Part shown: positions 16,298 to 24,922 of the stretch, piece after piece
How the letters are laid out: each line of letters starts with the position of its first letter
How positions within the stretch are numbered: the stretch's first letter is position 1
Source of the DNA: JBGSYJ01 sp041748075
GTDB lineage: Bacteria; Acidobacteriota; Thermoanaerobaculia; Gp7-AA8
Length of the DNA: 64,000 nt
Direction of reading: 5' to 3'
Assembly (NCBI GenBank): GCA_041748075.1
Contig: JBGTDX010000105.1
Span: 62,001 to 126,000 of the forward strand
Notes under the pieces: model-generated
Seen by the model: only the letters and a program-made list of their open reading frames with translations
Database searches by the model: none
Told to the model about the DNA's origin: nothing
Made by a program: the position numbers and the translations under genes

Positions 16298-18919
16298 CTA
16301 CCGGTTTCCGTCGATCCGTGCGCGCCAGTTCATGAGCAGCTGCACTTCGGCATTTCCGCGACGATCGTCGAGCAACATGAGAAACCGTGTGCCGCCATCC
16401 GCGACTTCGAACTCGACAGCCCTCGCTGCCTGAAACAGCATTTGCGGCGTCCCGGACGGTCCATCGGCCCCCATCGGCGCCGCCATGACCCTTCCTCCAG
16501 GCGCGAGAAAGTAGAGCTGCTGTGTATCCCTGTCCCACCGCGGTCGCGTGCCGCCGTTGGTGGATACGCGGATGTCCTGCGTCGATCCAATGAACCGACG
16601 CATGTAGATCTCCGGCCGCCCGGAAATATTTGACACGTAGGCAACCCATTGGCCGTCGGGTGAAAATCGGGGCGACCACTCATTGAATGGAGTCGCGACG
16701 AAAGGCCGCGGTTCGCCCGGCGGATCGAGCGGCAGAACGCTGATGTCGGATCCAAAGGCGAACGTGTAGTTGAGAAAGAGGAGCGATTTCCCGTCCGGTG
16801 ATACGTCCTGCGGCTCTTCCACAGCCGGCCCGGCGTAGAGCATCTCGCCGGTTCCCGCGCCCTCTTCGAGCCGGAGAATGTCCGGGGGGCCGCCACCCCC
16901 GTCACTGCTGTAGTAAAGGGTCCGCCCGTCAGGATCCCACACGGGGGCGCGATCGTCGAGGAGCCTGAAGGTGAGTCTCTGTGGGCTGTCGCGGTCGAGC
17001 GCCCAGGTCCAGAGGTCTCCGACCCCGTGGGCCGGGTCGACGACAGCTCCCACATAGCGTTTCCCATCGGGAGAAATGCGCCCCGGCCCGCTGAGCGGTC
17101 CTTCGGCGATCTGAGCGACCTCCATCCCGGAACGGTCCATCCAGACCAGACGTGTGGACTCCGGCGGTGCGAGCCAAACGAGCCGTCCGTTTCCGGACAC
17201 GCTGAAAACGCCGCTTCCGAGGTTGCGGAAGTAATGCACCCGATCGATCAGAGCGGTGGCCTCACCGGTGAGTTTCGCAGTCTCGAGATCGAACGGCTGC
17301 GCCATGAGTGTCCCATCCCTTACGAAGAGCAGGTGACCCTCGGAGTAAACGGCCCGCGAATGAATCCGTCCGATCGCGTGGCTCGGCGAGCCATCGAGGT
17401 TGCCGACTCGAAGCTCAAGGTCATGGCCGGAGCTTGAGACGATCGGAAGAAACGTTGTATACAGGAATCGCTGACCGTCCGGGAGAAAGGAAGGCCAGAA
17501 CAGAGGCATCGATTCGATCGATGTCAGCCGTTCCGGTGTTCCTCCCGCGGCGGGGACGCGATGAAGGCCCGGATTCCGGGAGTATTGCGACAGCAGGATG
17601 GTGTCGCCGTGCCAGGTTGGAGTGCCTTCCGGCTGGGCATCGCAGATCGTTCGAGCCGGACCGCCATCGATCGGAATGACCTTGAGTTTTCCATCTGAAA
17701 AGTATGCGAATTGCCTGCTGTCGGGGGACCAGCATCCGGGCAGTGCGTTTTCGACGAGAAGACGCGTCGTCCCCGACCTGAGGTCACGGAGCGACAGCCT
17801 GTTCGTGCCAAGGATGTCGACTCCGTAGATGACGATGTACCTGCCATCCGGCGAAATCGAGACCGCGAGCGCAACGCCGCCTCGGTGGACTTCGGCAAGG
17901 TCCGGCGTCGCAATATCCGAGTGGACAGCTTCGCCGCCCGATGGAAGCTCGGTCGCCGCTGGACGCATGAGCAGAAACAGAATCGCCGCGATCGCTGCAA
18001 GCGCAGCGGCCGTGGAGATCGCGATCACCGGCCACTTCGATTTGGGAGCGGCTCGACCTGAAACCATCATCCGGTCGGAGGAGCCGTCGCGGAGTCGCGC
18101 GAGATCGTGCGCGAGGTCCGACGTCGAGCCGTACCGATCCGACGGACTTTTCTCGAGGCAGCGCTCGACGATCCAGACGAAAGGCGCCGGGATCGCGCCA
18201 TCCAGTTGCTCCGGCTCGTCATGCATGATTGCCGCGAGCGTCTGCACCGCAGTTTCTCGACGGAACGGGTTTCTGCCTGTCGTCATCTCGTGGAGGATCA
18301 CGCCGAGAGCGAACTGGTCCGAGCGGAAATCGACGCTCTCGCCGCCTCCCTGTTCGGGCGACATGTAACCAGCCGTTCCCATCACGGTGCCGGTGGTGCT
18401 GAGTTTCAGATCGGTCGGATCGTCCTGCGAGCGAACGACCGACGACTCCTTGACGAGTCCGAAGTCGAGAATCTTCGGTGTCCCGTCGGTTCCGATTATG
18501 AGGTTTTCGGGCTTGAGGTCCCGGTGAACGATGCCAGCAGCATGCGCAGCAGCGAGCCCCTGCGCGATACCCGTCGCGATCGACACCATTTTCTTATACG
18601 GAACCGGACCGCGGGAAATCAGAGTGCGAAGCGACTCGCCCTCAATGAGCTCCATGACCAGCCAGGCTTCGCCGCCGTCCGAGGTGAAGTCATGAATCGT
18701 GACGATGTTCCTGTGATTGAGCCCGGAGGAGCTGCGGGCCTCGCGCTCGAATCGGACGAGCCGCTCCCGGTCAGTTGCCAGCTCGCGCGGAAGCACCTTG
18801 ATCGCAACCTCCCGACCGAGTCTGCTGTCTTTCGCGCGGTACACCTCTCCCATGCCTCCGGAACCGAGGAGTCCGAGGATCTCGTAGGGGCCGAGCCGGG
18901 TACCGGCAGAGAAACGCAT
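16298..18919 (-). CDS. Transmembrane Ser/Thr protein kinase with TolB/PD40 propeller (copy A)
   Basis: 873 aa from the ATG at 18919 (MRFSAGTRLGPYEILGLLG). The cytoplasmic kinase domain is complete: glycine loop GSGGMGEVY at 19-27, K41, HRDLKPEN with D134, DFG at 152-154, then GTAGYMSPEQ. One membrane helix (about 296-318) leads to a periplasmic propeller of WD40-like/PD40 repeats (SPDGRYIV, SPDSRQFAY, SPDGKRYVG, SPDGKSLLF, SPDGQWVAYV). The open frame extends to 18997, but the paralogue supports this start. It is a tandem duplicate of the gene at 19438-22065 and very similar to it along its whole length. It is probably a receptor kinase whose propeller senses an envelope signal; the targets are unknown. 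No Shine-Dalgarno is visible. Confidence 0.9.
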   Translation of the reverse strand: MRFSAGTRLGPYEILGLLGSGGMGEVYRAKDSRLGREVAIKVLPRELATDRERLVRFEREARSSSGLNHRNIVTIHDFTSDGGEAWLVMELIEGESLRTLISRGPVPYKKMVSIATGIAQGLAAAHAAGIVHRDLKPENLIIGTDGTPKILDFGLVKESSVVRSQDDPTDLKLSTTGTVMGTAGYMSPEQGGGESVDFRSDQFALGVILHEMTTGRNPFRRETAVQTLAAIMHDEPEQLDGAIPAPFVWIVERCLEKSPSDRYGSTSDLAHDLARLRDGSSDRMMVSGRAAPKSKWPVIAISTAAALAAIAAILFLLMRPAATELPSGGEAVHSDIATPDLAEVHRGGVALAVSISPDGRYIVIYGVDILGTNRLSLRDLRSGTTRLLVENALPGCWSPDSRQFAYFSDGKLKVIPIDGGPARTICDAQPEGTPTWHGDTILLSQYSRNPGLHRVPAAGGTPERLTSIESMPLFWPSFLPDGQRFLYTTFLPIVSSSGHDLELRVGNLDGSPSHAIGRIHSRAVYSEGHLLFVRDGTLMAQPFDLETAKLTGEATALIDRVHYFRNLGSGVFSVSGNGRLVWLAPPESTRLVWMDRSGMEVAQIAEGPLSGPGRISPDGKRYVGAVVDPAHGVGDLWTWALDRDSPQRLTFRLLDDRAPVWDPDGRTLYYSSDGGGGPPDILRLEEGAGTGEMLYAGPAVEEPQDVSPDGKSLLFLNYTFAFGSDISVLPLDPPGEPRPFVATPFNEWSPRFSPDGQWVAYVSNISGRPEIYMRRFIGSTQDIRVSTNGGTRPRWDRDTQQLYFLAPGGRVMAAPMGADGPSGTPQMLFQAARAVEFEVADGGTRFLMLLDDRRGNAEVQLLMNWRARIDGNR

Positions 18920-18966
18920 CGTGTTTGAGAAGGATAACCGAGACGGCGATGCCAACGCGTCACCTT

Positions 18967-19246
18967 TCAGGAGGACTCTGCGATGACCGATTCCCACCCT
19001 CCCGGATAAACCTTCACGAGGCCGGCGGAATCGACGATGAGCTCGGCGGTGACACCCGCGCGTCTTTCACCGCTGTCGCGGACGATGCTTACAGCCGAGC
19101 CTGCGCGCCTCGATGTCTGCGATGAAAACGGCCGTTCCCTTGAGATGCCACAGCGAGCCGTCGCGAAGAAAATACGGCTCATGACCGGGACGGCTGAGAT
19201 TTCGCCAGAGGACCGACGCATAGCCAGCTCCTGAAAATTCTGCCAT
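18967..19246 (-). pseudogene. Decayed copy of the glycolipid-binding protein gene
   Basis: Reading on the minus strand from the ATG at 19246, the peptide SVLWRNLSRPGHEPYFL and then GSLWHLKGTAVFIA matches the N-terminal part of the intact gene at 22647-23246. An extra base in the TGTAAGC stretch shifts the frame. About 105 codons of the middle are missing, and the C terminus (LIVDSAGL, then YPGGWES) resumes in another frame and ends at 18967. The order relative to the kinase is the same as in the intact locus, so it is the duplicate's broken partner. The gap 19247-19437 otherwise holds only heptamer repeats. Confidence 0.8.
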
Positions 19247-19299
19247 TTCAGGCGATGATAGCCGTGCGATTTTGAGTAGACAGTAGCCCGCCCGCCCCT

Positions 19300-19327
19300 G
19301 ACTACTCACTGCGGACTGCGGACTACT
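19300..19327. repeat. Heptamer repeat, 4 units
   Basis: Units GACTACT, CACTGCG, GACTGCG, GACTACT in the gap between the glycolipid-binding remnant and the second kinase gene. Confidence 0.55.
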
Positions 19328-19437
19328 GACAAGTAGGTAAATGACGCCTCACTGTCTGCTTTGCGGTGGTTGTGAGAGACCGTGACCCGTACGGTCCACA
19401 ATTCCCGCGCGCCTCCGCTTACGCATGGGCGTAACCA

Positions 19438-22065
19438 TTACCGTTCTGCACCGGTGCGCCCGATCCGTGCGCGCCAGTTCATGAGCAGCTGCACTTCGGC
19501 ATTTCCTCGACGATCGTCGAGCAACATGAGAAACCGTGTGCCACCATCCGCGACTTCGAACTCGACAGCCCTCGCTGCCTGAAACAGCATTTGCGGCGTC
19601 TCGGACGGTCCATCGGCACCCATCGGCGCCGCCATGACCCTTCCTCCAGGCGCGAGAAAATAGAGCTCTTCGCTATCCTTGTGCCACCGCGGTCGGGTAC
19701 CGCCGTTGGTGGAAACGCGAATGTCCTGCGTCGAGCCGCTGAACCGACGCATGTAGATCTCCGGCCGCCCGGAAATATTTGACACGTAGGCAACCCACTG
19801 TCCGTCGGGAGAGAAGCGTGGCGACCACTCGTTGAACGGTGTCGCGATGAAACGACGTGGGCTGCCCGGCGGATCGAGCGGCAGAACGCTGATGTCTGAT
19901 CCGGCGAAGGTGTAGTTGAGAAAGAGGAGCCATTTCCCGTCCGGGGATACGTCCTGCGGCTCTTCGACAGCCGGGCCAGCGTAGAGCATCTCGCCCCTTC
20001 CCTCGCCCTCTTCGAGCCGGAAAATGTCCGGGGGGCCGCCGCCCCCGTCACTGCGGTAGTAAAGGGTTCGCCCGTCAGGACCCCACACGGGGGCGCGATC
20101 GTCGAAAAGCCTGAAGGTGAGCCTCTGGGGGCTGTCTCGGTCGAGCGCCCAGGTCCACAGATCGCCGACCCCGTGGGCCGGGTCGACGACAGCTCCCACA
20201 TAGCGTTTCCCATCGGGAGAAATCCGCCCTGGCCCGCTGAGCGGTCCTTCGGCGACCTGAGCGACCTCCATCCCGGAACGGTCCATCCAGACCAGACGTG
20301 TGGACTCCGGCGGTGCGAGCCATACGAGCCGTCCGTTTCCGGAAACGCTGAAAACGCCGCTTCCGAGGTTGCGGAAGTAATTCACCCGATCGACCAGAGA
20401 GGTTGCCTCACCGGTGAGCTGCGCGGTCTCGAGATTGAACGGCTGCGCCATGAGCGAGCCATCCCTTACGAACAGCAGGTGACCTTCGGAGTAAACGGCC
20501 CGCGAATGAATTCGTCCGATCGCGTGGCCCGGCGAGCCATCGAGGTTGCCGACTCGCAACTCGTGGTCGATGTCGGAGCCTGAGCCGATGTTGATAAACG
20601 ATGTATAGAGGAATCGCTGACCATCCGGGAGAAAGGACGGCCAGAACGCGACTCTCGATTCGATCGATGTCAGCCGTTCCGGTGTTCCTCCCGCGGCGGG
20701 GACGCGATGAAGGCCCGGATTCCGGGAGTATTGCGACAGCAGGATCGTGTCGCCGAGCCAGGTTGGAGTCCCTTCCGGCTGTGCATCGCACACCGTTCGA
20801 GCAGGACCGCCATCTATGGGAATGACCTTGAGTTTTCCTTCTGCAAGGTAGGCATATTGCCTGCTGTCGGGGGACCAGCAGCCGGGAAGTGCGTTCTCAA
20901 CGAGCAGACGCGTTGTCCCCGATCCGAGATCACGGAGCATCAATCTGTTCGTGCCATGGATGTCGACTCCGTAGAGAACGAGGTATCTGCCATCCGGCGA
21001 AATCGAGACCGCGAGCGCAACGCCGCCCCGGTGGACTTCGGCAAGGTCCGGCGTCGCAATGTCGGCGTGGACAGCTTCGAGGGTTGATGAACCGTCGATC
21101 GCCGCTGAACGCATGAGCAGAAATAGAATTGTCGCGATCGCTGCAAGCCCTGTAGCCATGGCGGTCGCGATCACCGGCCACTTCGATTTTTGTGCGGCTC
21201 GACCTGTGACCATGAGACGGTCGGACGAACTATCGCGCAGGCGGGCGAGATCATGTGCCAGATCGGCCGTCGAACCGTAGCGATCCTCAGGATTCTTCTC
21301 GAGACATCGCTCGACGATCCATACGAACGGCTGCGGGATCGTGCCGTCGATCGGCTCCGGATCGTCGTGCATGATTGCTGCGAGCGTCTGCACCGCGGTT
21401 GTTCGACGGAACGGGTTTCTGCCGGTCGCCATCTCCTGGAGGATCACTCCGAGAGCGAACTGGTCGGAACGGAAATCAACCTCTTCACCGGCTCCCTGCT
21501 CGGGAGACATGTAGCCGGCCGTTCCCATCACGGTGCCGGTCGTGCTGACTTTCAGGTCCGTCGGGTCATCCTGCGAGCGGTTGCGCGGCGATTCCTTGAC
21601 GAGTCCGAAGTCGAGAATCTTCGGTGTCCCATCGGCTCCGATCATGATGTTTTCGGGCTTGAGATCGCGGTGAACGATCCCGGCAGCATGCGCTGCAGCG
21701 AGTCCCTGCGCGACGCCCGACGCGATTGCCACGACCTTTCTGAGCGGAATCGGACCGCGGGAGATGAGAGTGCGAAGCGACTCGCCCTGGATCAGCTCCA
21801 TCACCAGCCAGGCTTCGCCGCCGTCTGAGGTGAAGTCATGAATCGTGACGATGTTCCGGTGATTGAGGCCGGAGGAGCTGCGGGCCTCGCGCTCGAATCG
21901 GACGAGCCGTTCCCGGTCAGTCGCCAACTCGTGCGGCAGCACCTTGATCGCGACATCCCGACCGAGCCTGCTGTCTTTCGCGCGGTACACCTCTCCCATG
22001 CCTCCCGAACCGAGCAGTCCGAGGATCTCGTAGGGGCCGAGCCGGGTTCCGGCAGCGAAGCGCAT
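19438..22065 (-). CDS. Transmembrane Ser/Thr protein kinase with TolB/PD40 propeller (copy B)
   Basis: 875 aa from the ATG at 22065 (MRFAAGTRLGPYEILGLLG). The layout is the same as copy A: glycine loop at 19-27, K41, HRDLKPEN, DFG, GTAGYMSPEQ, one membrane helix (WPVIATAMATGLAAIATILFLLM, about 296-318), then a PD40/TolB propeller to the C terminus. Differences from copy A cluster in the membrane helix, the juxtamembrane segment (copy B has KESPRNRSQDD, copy A KESSVVRSQDD) and some propeller loops. Catalytic residues are identical, so both should be active. The SET-domain gene lies 90 nt upstream on the same strand and may share a transcript. Confidence 0.9.
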   Translation of the reverse strand: MRFAAGTRLGPYEILGLLGSGGMGEVYRAKDSRLGRDVAIKVLPHELATDRERLVRFEREARSSSGLNHRNIVTIHDFTSDGGEAWLVMELIQGESLRTLISRGPIPLRKVVAIASGVAQGLAAAHAAGIVHRDLKPENIMIGADGTPKILDFGLVKESPRNRSQDDPTDLKVSTTGTVMGTAGYMSPEQGAGEEVDFRSDQFALGVILQEMATGRNPFRRTTAVQTLAAIMHDDPEPIDGTIPQPFVWIVERCLEKNPEDRYGSTADLAHDLARLRDSSSDRLMVTGRAAQKSKWPVIATAMATGLAAIATILFLLMRSAAIDGSSTLEAVHADIATPDLAEVHRGGVALAVSISPDGRYLVLYGVDIHGTNRLMLRDLGSGTTRLLVENALPGCWSPDSRQYAYLAEGKLKVIPIDGGPARTVCDAQPEGTPTWLGDTILLSQYSRNPGLHRVPAAGGTPERLTSIESRVAFWPSFLPDGQRFLYTSFINIGSGSDIDHELRVGNLDGSPGHAIGRIHSRAVYSEGHLLFVRDGSLMAQPFNLETAQLTGEATSLVDRVNYFRNLGSGVFSVSGNGRLVWLAPPESTRLVWMDRSGMEVAQVAEGPLSGPGRISPDGKRYVGAVVDPAHGVGDLWTWALDRDSPQRLTFRLFDDRAPVWGPDGRTLYYRSDGGGGPPDIFRLEEGEGRGEMLYAGPAVEEPQDVSPDGKWLLFLNYTFAGSDISVLPLDPPGSPRRFIATPFNEWSPRFSPDGQWVAYVSNISGRPEIYMRRFSGSTQDIRVSTNGGTRPRWHKDSEELYFLAPGGRVMAAPMGADGPSETPQMLFQAARAVEFEVADGGTRFLMLLDDRRGNAEVQLLMNWRARIGRTGAER

Positions 22066-22155
22066 GGTGTTTGAGAAAGGATAACCGAGACTGCGATTCC
22101 AGCGCGTCAACTTGTAGAAGGAACCGCCGAGAATGGGGTCCGCGGTGCGCTTCGG

Positions 22156-22677
22156 TCAGCGGATTCTGGTCTGGAGATACCAGGAGAAGAATCCCCGGTA
22201 CTTCTCCTGCAGATCCGCCCGCTGCCAGTCGCGTCCAGTCACGATCTTCCGGCAGTTCAGCGATCCGCAATTGCAGGCGAACTCGTACGTGTCGTCATCG
22301 GTCGTCGCCCAGTCGTGCGTGAGCTCTTCACCGCTGTTGATCTCGCGCATCGCCACGAAGACGATCTGACCCTGTACACCGATGTTCGGTTCGCAGGAGT
22401 GGTTGGAAAAGATCATGCTGCCGTCACGCTCCGCTTCGAGCTCGGGGCCGATGAAGAGATCGGCGGCGATCTGGATCTCCGCTGATCGGTACCATTCCGG
22501 CATCGAATCGAGCGTCTCGCGATTCATGATGTAGCCACCCTTCACGCACACGACCTCGCCACTGTGGATCGGTTCTGCTGCGAAGAGACCTTTTCCGTGG
22601 ATCGAGCTCTCGAGTACGGCGGTCTTCGGAGAACGGTACGAGAGGTTCAGGAGGACTCTCCTGTGACCGATTCCCAC
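22156..22677 (-). CDS. SET-domain protein (putative lysine methyltransferase)
   Basis: 173 aa. The SET fold is visible as SSIHGKGLFAAEPIHSGEVV, NHSCEPNIGV (S-adenosylmethionine/pseudoknot motif), GEELTHDWAT with the Tyr-type region, and a post-SET cysteine motif CNCGSLNC. Family members methylate lysine side chains using S-adenosylmethionine. The only in-frame start is a GTG at 22677, which overlaps the end of the glycolipid-binding gene by 31 nt and has only a weak ribosome binding site; translation may be coupled. It lies upstream of kinase B on the same strand and is missing from the duplicated locus of kinase A. Its substrate is unknown. Confidence 0.82.
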   Translation of the reverse strand: MGIGHRRVLLNLSYRSPKTAVLESSIHGKGLFAAEPIHSGEVVCVKGGYIMNRETLDSMPEWYRSAEIQIAADLFIGPELEAERDGSMIFSNHSCEPNIGVQGQIVFVAMREINSGEELTHDWATTDDDTYEFACNCGSLNCRKIVTGRDWQRADLQEKYRGFFSWYLQTRIR

Positions 22678-23246
22678 CCACCCGGATAAACCCTGACGAA
22701 TCCTGCGGAATCGACGGTGAGCTCCGCCTGGAACGCTCCTGCGCGACTCTTGTAGAGGTAGCGGTCTTCAGCGGTTCGCGTATAGGTCTGCTCGAGGGGC
22801 TCGAGCCTGAGTGAGGGAAACCGGAGCCACGCAGCGTGCAGCGTTGCGGATTCACCCGTCTGAAGCTTCAATCGACGGATCGGCAGGAGATTGGTCGCGG
22901 GGCTGAAGTTCAGATCGATGTCGATCGAGCCGGCGACTGCAGGAACCTCTTCGCGGTCGCGTTCCCAGCGCATCTCGTTATCGACGGAAATTCTCAAATC
23001 GACATGCTGCGTTCCGATCCAACCGTCGACGTGGCACGCGCGCGTGTGCCATCTGCTGTCGCAGACGATGCTGTATCCCAGCCGGCACGCCTCGGCATCC
23101 GAGATGAAAACAGCCGTTCCCTTGAGGTGCCAGAGGGAGCCGTCGTGATGAAGATAGGCCGACTCGTGACCCGGACGGCTGAGATTCCGCCATAGAACTG
23201 CCGCGTCGGATGGGCCGGCAGCGTGGTCCGGAGTCCGTTCAGCCAT
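22647..23246 (-). CDS. Putative glycolipid-binding domain protein (DUF1089/PF06475-like)
   Basis: 199 aa from the ATG at 23246 (MAERTPDHAAGPSDAAVLWR). Key segments are SLWHLKGTAVF, YSIVCDSRWHTRACHVDGWIG, DIDLNFSPATNLLPIRRL, YLYKSRAGAFQAELTVDSAG and VRVYPGGWE, as in the family annotated as putative glycolipid-binding. No signal peptide or membrane helix is visible, so it is probably cytosolic. The open frame continues to 24266, but that part is antisense to the next gene. It is divergent from the ADP-ribosylglycohydrolase gene (93 nt between starts) and overlaps the SET gene at its 3' end. A broken copy lies at 18967-19246. Confidence 0.75.
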   Translation of the reverse strand: MAERTPDHAAGPSDAAVLWRNLSRPGHESAYLHHDGSLWHLKGTAVFISDAEACRLGYSIVCDSRWHTRACHVDGWIGTQHVDLRISVDNEMRWERDREEVPAVAGSIDIDLNFSPATNLLPIRRLKLQTGESATLHAAWLRFPSLRLEPLEQTYTRTAEDRYLYKSRAGAFQAELTVDSAGFVRVYPGGWESVTGESS

Positions 23247-23339
23247 CGCTGGCGAATCATAGCGCGGCTTCCGAAGGAATGGTATGCGAGTGGCGCAATC
23301 ACGGCGCCGTTTACAATCAAAATGGAGGGCCTGCCGGAA

Positions 23340-24281
23340 ATGGTGAACGTCGATCGAAGGAGCCGCTTTCGTGGCGCATTGCTGGGTCTCGCGTCGGGCG
23401 ACGCGCTCGGTACGACGCTCGAGTTCATGCCGCGCGACAGTTACAGCCCTATCGAGGACATAGTCGGTGGAGGGCCGTTTCAGCTTCGCCCCGGCGAGTG
23501 GACCGACGACACGTCGATGGCGCTCTGTCTCGCTGAGAGCCTGATCGAGAAGCAAGGGTTCGATGCCTTTGATCAGATGGAACGATACTGCCGGTGGAGG
23601 CGTGACGGCCACCTGAGCAGCACCGGTCATTGTTTCGACATCGGCAACACGATCGCATCGGCGCTCGATCGTTTTGAAGCTCAACGACGAACGGTGTCCG
23701 GTCCGTCTCGCGAGGCGATGGCGTTCTGTGGCTCGACGGACCCGCGGACAGCCGGAAATGGTTCTCTGATGCGCCTGGCGCCGGTGCCGATGCATTTCGC
23801 CGAGGATGTCGACGAGGCGATCCGTCTTTCCGGGGAGAGCTCGCGAACGACACACGGCGCTCCTGAAGCCATCGATGCATGCCGTTGGTTCGCACAACTG
23901 TTGATTCGCGCCCTGAACGCCGACTCGAAGGAATCGATCCTCGAGTATGCCTGGCGCGGAGAGCCGCTCGCGGACAGAATCGAGGGCATCGCCCGCGGAT
24001 CGTTCCGGGTGAAGGAAAGACGGCAGATCGAATCGAGCGGCTATGTCGTCCACACACTCGAGGCGGCGCTCTGGGCCTTCCACCGTGGCGCCGACTTTCG
24101 CGAAGGGGCGCTGCTCGCTGTCAACCTTGGAAGCGACGCGGACACGACAGGCGCGGTCTACGGGCAACTCGCCGGCGGGTTTTACGGCGAGGAAGGAATC
24201 CCGGCTGACTGGCGCGCAAAGCTGGCCATGCGCGAGCTGATCGAAGAGTTTGCCGATCGGTTGCATGCCGGGGGAACCTGA
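23340..24281 (+). CDS. ADP-ribosylglycohydrolase family protein
   Basis: 313 aa from the ATG at 23340, which has GGAGGG 9 nt upstream; earlier in-frame ATGs at 23322 and 23223 lack this. The fold's metal-site motifs are present: FRGALLGLASGDALGTTLEF, GEWTDDTSMALCLAESL (TDDT/S), GNGSLMRLAP, and NLGSDADTTGAVYGQLAGGFYG, the binuclear metal-binding GxDxDT signature. Such enzymes remove ADP-ribose from proteins (Arg- or Ser-linked) or related groups. No ADP-ribosyltransferase partner is in the window. Confidence 0.9.
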   Translation: MVNVDRRSRFRGALLGLASGDALGTTLEFMPRDSYSPIEDIVGGGPFQLRPGEWTDDTSMALCLAESLIEKQGFDAFDQMERYCRWRRDGHLSSTGHCFDIGNTIASALDRFEAQRRTVSGPSREAMAFCGSTDPRTAGNGSLMRLAPVPMHFAEDVDEAIRLSGESSRTTHGAPEAIDACRWFAQLLIRALNADSKESILEYAWRGEPLADRIEGIARGSFRVKERRQIESSGYVVHTLEAALWAFHRGADFREGALLAVNLGSDADTTGAVYGQLAGGFYGEEGIPADWRAKLAMRELIEEFADRLHAGGT

Positions 24282-24330
24282 GCTCAGTGACCGGCGACTT
24301 TGCGCCGATTCAGCTGGGTCTCCTCTCTGC

Positions 24331-24336
24331 TATACT
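24331..24336 (+). promoter_or_regulatory. Candidate -10 box for zapA
   Basis: TATACT 24 nt upstream of the zapA ATG. No good -35 element is visible, so support is modest. Confidence 0.4.
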
Positions 24337-24359
24337 CCCGTTCCAAAGGTCGACCTCTC

Positions 24360-24674
24360 ATGAACGAGAAAACGGATCCCACAGCAGTCGAGATTTACGG
24401 GCAGACGTACAACGTTCGCGGTGAGGGAGACCCGGCATATTTGACGGAGCTTGCGCGGTTTGTCGATTCCAGGATGCGCTATGTCGGATCCCAGGTCAGC
24501 AGCACCGACCCGATGCGCATTGCAATCCTGGCGGCTTTGAATATCGCCGATGAGTTTCTCCGCTACCGTAACGAGCGCGAGAACACCCTCGGCGTCTGGA
24601 TGGAGAAGACGGAGGAATTGTCCGATAAGCTCGGATCGTTGATGTCCGAGCAGGCCGGTTCCACGGATGCATAG
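24360..24674 (+). CDS. zapA: Cell division protein ZapA
   Basis: 104 aa from the ATG at 24360. It shows VEIYGQTYNVRGEGDPAYL, then LARFVDSRMRYV and MRIAILAALNIADEFLRYR, followed by a C-terminal coiled coil (WMEKTEELSDKLGSLM). This is the ZapA layout: a small N-terminal domain and a helix forming antiparallel dimers that bundle FtsZ protofilaments at the septum. The 6S RNA and rny follow, an order common in other bacteria. Confidence 0.88.
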   Translation: MNEKTDPTAVEIYGQTYNVRGEGDPAYLTELARFVDSRMRYVGSQVSSTDPMRIAILAALNIADEFLRYRNERENTLGVWMEKTEELSDKLGSLMSEQAGSTDA

Positions 24675-24680
24675 AAAGAT

Positions 24681-24877
24681 CGGAGTCCCTGCAGAGTGCG
24701 TGAAGAGTTTTACTACTTGAACCGATTCTCTAATTCCGGGAGTCTGAGTCCTGGGGCAGGAGCAGGCCTTCGCTCGATGAGAGCACAGAGGGAAGCCAGA
24801 AAGCCTCACGCAGGACGCCCACCTGTTTTACGCAGGTTCAATTAGAGCGCTCGACACGGCTCAGGCGGGGTTCTCCG
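24681..24877 (+). ncRNA. ssrS: 6S RNA
   Basis: About 197 nt between zapA and rny. The ends pair (CGGAG at 24681-24685 with CTCCG at 24873-24877, extended by TCCC/GGGG). The 3' half contains the conserved 6S block GAAGCC...CCTCACGCAGGACGCCC, then CACCTGTTTTACGCAGGTTCA, in which ACCTG and CAGGT form a short hairpin as in known 6S RNAs. The location directly after zapA is also typical. 6S RNA mimics an open promoter and binds housekeeping RNA polymerase in stationary phase. Exact ends are estimates. Confidence 0.82.
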
Positions 24878-24901
24878 ACATTTTTCTCCTATCCGCGCAG
24901 G

Positions 24902-24916
24902 CCTCCCAGAGGGAGG
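24902..24916 (+). promoter_or_regulatory. Small hairpin containing the rny ribosome binding site
   Basis: CCTCCC (24902-24907) and GGGAGG (24911-24916) are perfect inverted repeats around AGA. The second arm is the Shine-Dalgarno sequence for the GTG at 24923. Pairing would hide the site from ribosomes, so rny translation may be tuned by this hairpin. Confidence 0.55.
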
Positions 24917-24922
24917 TTGGCA

